Assembly (NCBI RefSeq): GCF_964019385.1
Contig: NC_088649.1
Location: 13,214,138 to 13,278,137 of the forward strand
DNA length: 64,000 nucleotides
DNA from: Sycon ciliatum
Lineage: Eukaryota; Porifera; Calcarea; Leucosolenida; Sycettidae
Direction of reading: 5' to 3'
Shown here: one piece after another, positions 60,600 to 64,000 of the stretch
Numbering within the stretch: position 1 is the first letter of the stretch
How the letters are laid out: each line of letters opens with the position of its first letter
Notes under the pieces: generated by a model
What the model was told of the DNA's origin: nothing
Seen by the model: only the letters and a program-made list of their open reading frames with translations
The model's database searches: none
Made by a program: the position numbers and the translations under genes

Positions 60600-63150
60600 T
60601 GAATAATAACCTATCTCCAAGTTTGGGGCTTTTTACCCGTGAATCTTCACTTTGCGACTAAACTATTCACAGCAGTGCCAAATTTTCTCGGTCACTGAAT
60701 GTGGGTGCCTGCGCCCTAAGAGCAAACTAAAAATCAAACCAATGCGACTACTGACATTACAGCTGGGTCATTTTGTAGAGAGGTACGTTGAAATTGAAAG
60801 GTGAGCACAAATGGTCAAAATCCGACATTTTCTAACCTTTATGCCCGTCTGCAGCTCAGAAAATGACAATGACCATCCTCATCTCGTTGTGTAGCTGGAC
60901 ATAGACAAGGGCACCCACAAAAAGACCCACATTTCTCGAAAGAACTCGCCCATGGCTGCTGAAAGCTGAATAATAACCTATCTCCAAGTTTGGGGCTTTT
61001 TACCCGTGAATCTTCACTTTGCGACTAAACTATTCACAGCAGTGCCAAATTTTCTCGGTCACTGAATGTGGGTGCCTGCGCCCTACAAGCAAACCAAAAA
61101 TCAAACCAATGCGACTACTGACATTACAGCTGGGTCATTTTATAGAGAGGTACGTTGAAATTGAAAGGTGAGCACAAATGGTCAAAATCCGACATTTTCT
61201 GACCTTTATGCCCGTTCGCAGCTCAGAAAATGACAATGACCATCCTCATCTCGTTGTGTAGCTGGACATAGACAAGGGCACCCACAAAAAGACCCACATT
61301 TCTCTAAAGAACTCGCCCACGGCTGCTGAAAGCTGAATAATAACCTATCTCCAAGTTTGGGGCTTTTTACCCGTGAATCTTCGCTTTGCGACTAAACTAT
61401 TCACAGCAGTGCCAAATTTTCTGGGTCACTGAATGTGGGTGCCTGCGTCCGACCAGCACACCAAAAATCAAACCAATGCGACTACTGACATTACAGCTGG
61501 ATCATGTCGTAGAGAGGTACGTTGAAATTGAAAGGTGAGCACAAATGGTCAAAATCCGACATTTTCTAACCTTTATGCCCGTCTGCAGCTCAGAAAATGA
61601 CAATGACCATCCTCATCTCGTTGTGTAGCTGGACATAGACAAGGGCACCCACAAAAAGACCCACATTTCTCGAAAGAACTCGCCCATGGCTGCTGAAAGC
61701 TGAATAATAACCTATCTCCAAGTTTGGGGCTTTTTACCCGTGAATCTTCACTTTGCGACTAAACTATTCACAGCAGTGCCAAATTTTCTCGGTCACTGAA
61801 TGTGGGTGCCTGCGCCCTACAAGCAAACCAAAAATCAAACCAATGCGACTACTGACATTACAGCTGGGTCATTTTATAGAGAGGTACGTTGAAATTGAAA
61901 GGTGAGCACAAATGGTCAAAATCCGACATTTTCTGACCTTTATGCCCGTTCGCAGCTCAGAAAATGACAATGACCATCCTCATCTCGTTGTGTAGCTGGA
62001 CATAGACAAGGGCACCCACAAAAAGACCCACATTTCTCTAAAGAACTCGCCCACGGCTGCTGAAAGCTGAATAATAACCTATCTCCAAGTTTGGGGCTTT
62101 TTACCCGTGAATCTTCGCTTTGCGACTAAACTATTCACAGCAGTGCCAAATTTTCTGGGTCACTGAATGTGGGTGCCTGCGTCCGACCAGCACACCAAAA
62201 ATCAAACCAATGCGACTACTGACATTACAGCTGGATCATGTCGTAGAGAGGTACGTTGAAATTGAAAGGTGAGCACAAATGGTCAAAATCCGACATTTTC
62301 TAACCTTTATGGCCCTTCGCAGCTCAGAAAATGACAATGACCATCCTCATCTCGTTGTGTAGCTGGACATAGACAAGGGCACCCACAAAAAGACCCACAT
62401 TTCTCTAAAGAACTCGCCCACGGCTGCTGAAAGCTGAATAATAACCTTTCTCCAAGTTTCGGGCTTTTTACCCGTGAATCTTCACTTTGCGACTAAACTA
62501 TTCACAGCAGTGCCAAATTTTCTGGGTCACTGAATGTGGGTGCCTGCGCCCTACCAGCAAACCAAAAATCAAACCAATGCGACTACTGACATTACAGCTG
62601 GGTCATTTTATATAGAGGTACGTTGAAATTGAAAGGTGAGCACAAATGGTCAAAATCCGACATTTTCTAACCTTTATGCCCGTTCCCAGCTCAGAAAATG
62701 ACAATGACCATCCTCATCTCGTTGTGTAGCTGGACATAGACAAGGGCACCCACAAAAAGACCCACATTTCTCGAAAGAACTCGCCCCCGGCTGCTGAAAG
62801 CTGAATAATAAACTATCTCCAAGTTTGGGGCTTTTTACCCGTGAATCTTCACTTTGCGACTAAACTATTCACAGCAGTGCCAAATTTTCTCGGTCACTGA
62901 ATGTGGGTGCCTGCGCCCTAAGAGCAAACTAAAAATCAAACCAATGCGACTACTGACATTACAGCTGGGTCATTTTGTAGAGAGGTACGTTGAAATTGAA
63001 AGGTGAGCACAAATGGTCAAAATCCGACATTTTCTAACCTTTATGCCCGTTCGCAGCTCAGAAAATGACAATGACCATCCTCATCTCGTTGTGTAGCTGG
63101 ACATAGACAAGGGCACCCAGAAAAGACCCACATTTCTCGAAAGAACTCGC
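60600..63150 (-). repeat. Six-monomer-spaced (2202-bp) marker repeat within array 2
   Basis: The rare variant GCGCCCTAAGAGCAAACTAA occurs at 60711 and 62913, exactly 2202 bp (6 x 367) apart. Both are followed by CATTTTGTAGAG. The preceding CTCGCCCCCGGCTGC variant also recurs (about 60578 and 62780). A separate marker, ATGGCCCTTCGC, recurs at about 62309 and 63409 (three monomers less 1 bp). This array therefore has its own higher-order pattern. Confidence 0.65.
60835..62300 (-). repeat. Two-monomer (734-bp) tandem duplication within array 2
   Basis: About 60835-61565 and 61569-62300 match at 734 bp. Shared markers are CCCGTCTGCAGC (about 60843 and 61577), GACATTTTCTGACC (61191 and 61925), GAATCTTCGCTTTG, and GCCTGCGTCCGACCAGCACA (61441 and 62175). 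The last marker appears once more at 63642. Confidence 0.8.
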
Positions 63151-64000
63151 CCATGGCTGCTGAAAGCTGAATAATAACCTATCTCCAAGTTTGGGGCTTT
63201 TTACCCGTGAATCTTCACTTTGCGACTAAACTATTCACAGCAGTGCCAAATTTTCTGGGTCACTGAATGTGGGTGCCTGCGCCCTACAAGCAAACCAAAA
63301 ATCAAACCAATGCGACTACTGACATTACAGCTGGGTCATTTTATATAGAGGTACGTTGAAATTGAAAGGTGAGCACAAATGGTCAAAATCCGACATTTTC
63401 TAACCTTTATGGCCCTTCGCAGCTCAGAAAATGACAATGACCAACCTCATCTCGTTGTGTAGCTGGACATAGACAAGGGCACCCACAAAAAGACCCACAT
63501 TTCTCTAAAGAACTCGCCCACGGCTGCTGAAAGCTGAATAATAACCTATCTCCAAGTTTGGGGCTTTTTACCCGTGAATCTTCGCTTTGCGACTAAACTA
63601 TTCACAGCAGTGCCAAATTTTCTGGGTCACTGAATGTGGGTGCCTGCGTCCGACCAGCACACCAAAAATCAAACCAATGCGACTACTGACATTACAGCTG
63701 GATCATGTCGTAGAGAGGTACGTTGAAATTGAAAGCCGGTGAGCACAAATGGTCAAAATCCGACATTTTCTAACCTTTATGCCGGTTCGCAGCTCAGAAA
63801 ATGACAATGACCATTCTCATCTCGTTATGTAGCTGGACATAGACAAGGGCACCCAGAAAAATACCCACATTTCTCTAAAGAATTCGCCCACGGCTGCTGA
63901 AAGATGAATAATAACCTATCTCCAAGTTTGGGGCTTTTTACCCGTGAATCTTCACTTTGCGACTAAACTATTCACAGCAGTGCCAAATTTTCTGGGTCAC

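Larger units (their letters stand above)
56752..64000 (-). repeat. Satellite array 2, same 367-bp family in inverted orientation, about 19.75 copies
   Basis: The block AATTGAAAGGTGAG starts at 56752 and recurs at 57119, 57486 and so on every 367 bp to the window end. It is the reverse complement of array 1 monomers. Fixed or near-fixed differences from array 1, given in plus-strand reading, are TTCTAACCTTTATG for TTCTCACCTTTCTG, CCAATGCGAC for CAAATGCGAC or CATATGCGAC, and CATTTTATAGAG, CATGTCGTAGAG or CATTTTGTAGAG for CATGTTATAGAG. Many copies also have CACAAAAAGAC and TTTCTCGAAAG. Copies differ from each other more than array 1 neighbours do. The array continues past the window. No gene lies in it. 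Confidence 0.97.

Noticed and set aside
1-64000. CRISPR array
   Set aside because: The repeats are 367-bp contiguous monomers with no unique spacers, in a eukaryotic context with a Pol III tRNA gene.
1-64000. CENP-B box (nTTCGnnnnAnnCGGGn)
   Set aside because: The closest stretches are GCGAACGGGC and its complement GTTCGCAGCTCAG. Neither satisfies the conserved TTCG, A and CGGG positions together.
1-64000. Telomeric repeat or rDNA array
   Set aside because: I noticed no TTAGGG-type tandem runs, and the monomer has no resemblance to 5S or large rRNA sequences.

Overview
This window is almost entirely tandem satellite DNA from a eukaryotic nuclear genome, most likely an animal. About 62 of the 64 kb consists of one satellite family with a 367-bp monomer. 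I see no protein-coding gene. The evidence for an animal nuclear genome is one intact tRNA-Pro(AGG) gene with internal A and B boxes and a downstream Pol III T-run terminator. Long CA/GT microsatellites and the megabase-style satellite organisation fit this too. An invertebrate is a reasonable guess, but the sequence does not name a species.

Layout. (1) 1-54667 is satellite array 1: about 149 head-to-tail monomers, beginning before the window. It is a patchwork of higher-order duplications (2-, 3-, 5-, 6-, 7-, 9- and 10-monomer spacings), and different variant sets dominate about 1-11 kb, 11-28 kb, 28-41 kb and 41-54.7 kb. (2) 54668-56751 is a 2.08-kb single-copy spacer with CA-rich and GT-rich tracts, two C13 runs and the tRNA-Pro gene on the minus strand (55795-55866). 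(3) 56752-64000 is satellite array 2: about 19.75 monomers of the same family in the opposite orientation, belonging to a distinct, more diverged subfamily and running off the window end.

The most notable architecture is therefore a pair of inverted satellite arrays facing each other across a short spacer that contains a Pol III gene. Each array 1 monomer has a 10-bp perfect dyad (arms GAAAGGTGAG and CTCACCTTTC, 26-nt loop) that most array 2 monomers have lost. It also has splice-donor-like and splice-acceptor-like sequences about 121 nt apart. The monomer is about two nucleosome repeats long.

The short open frames in the arrays (61, 68 and 80 codons) are by-products of satellite homogeneity. 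They begin at GTG or TTG and exist only in variants where a consensus stop has mutated. Frames in the spacer are mostly low-complexity CA/GT translations. None is annotated as a gene. A centromeric or pericentromeric role is plausible, but nothing in the sequence proves it.
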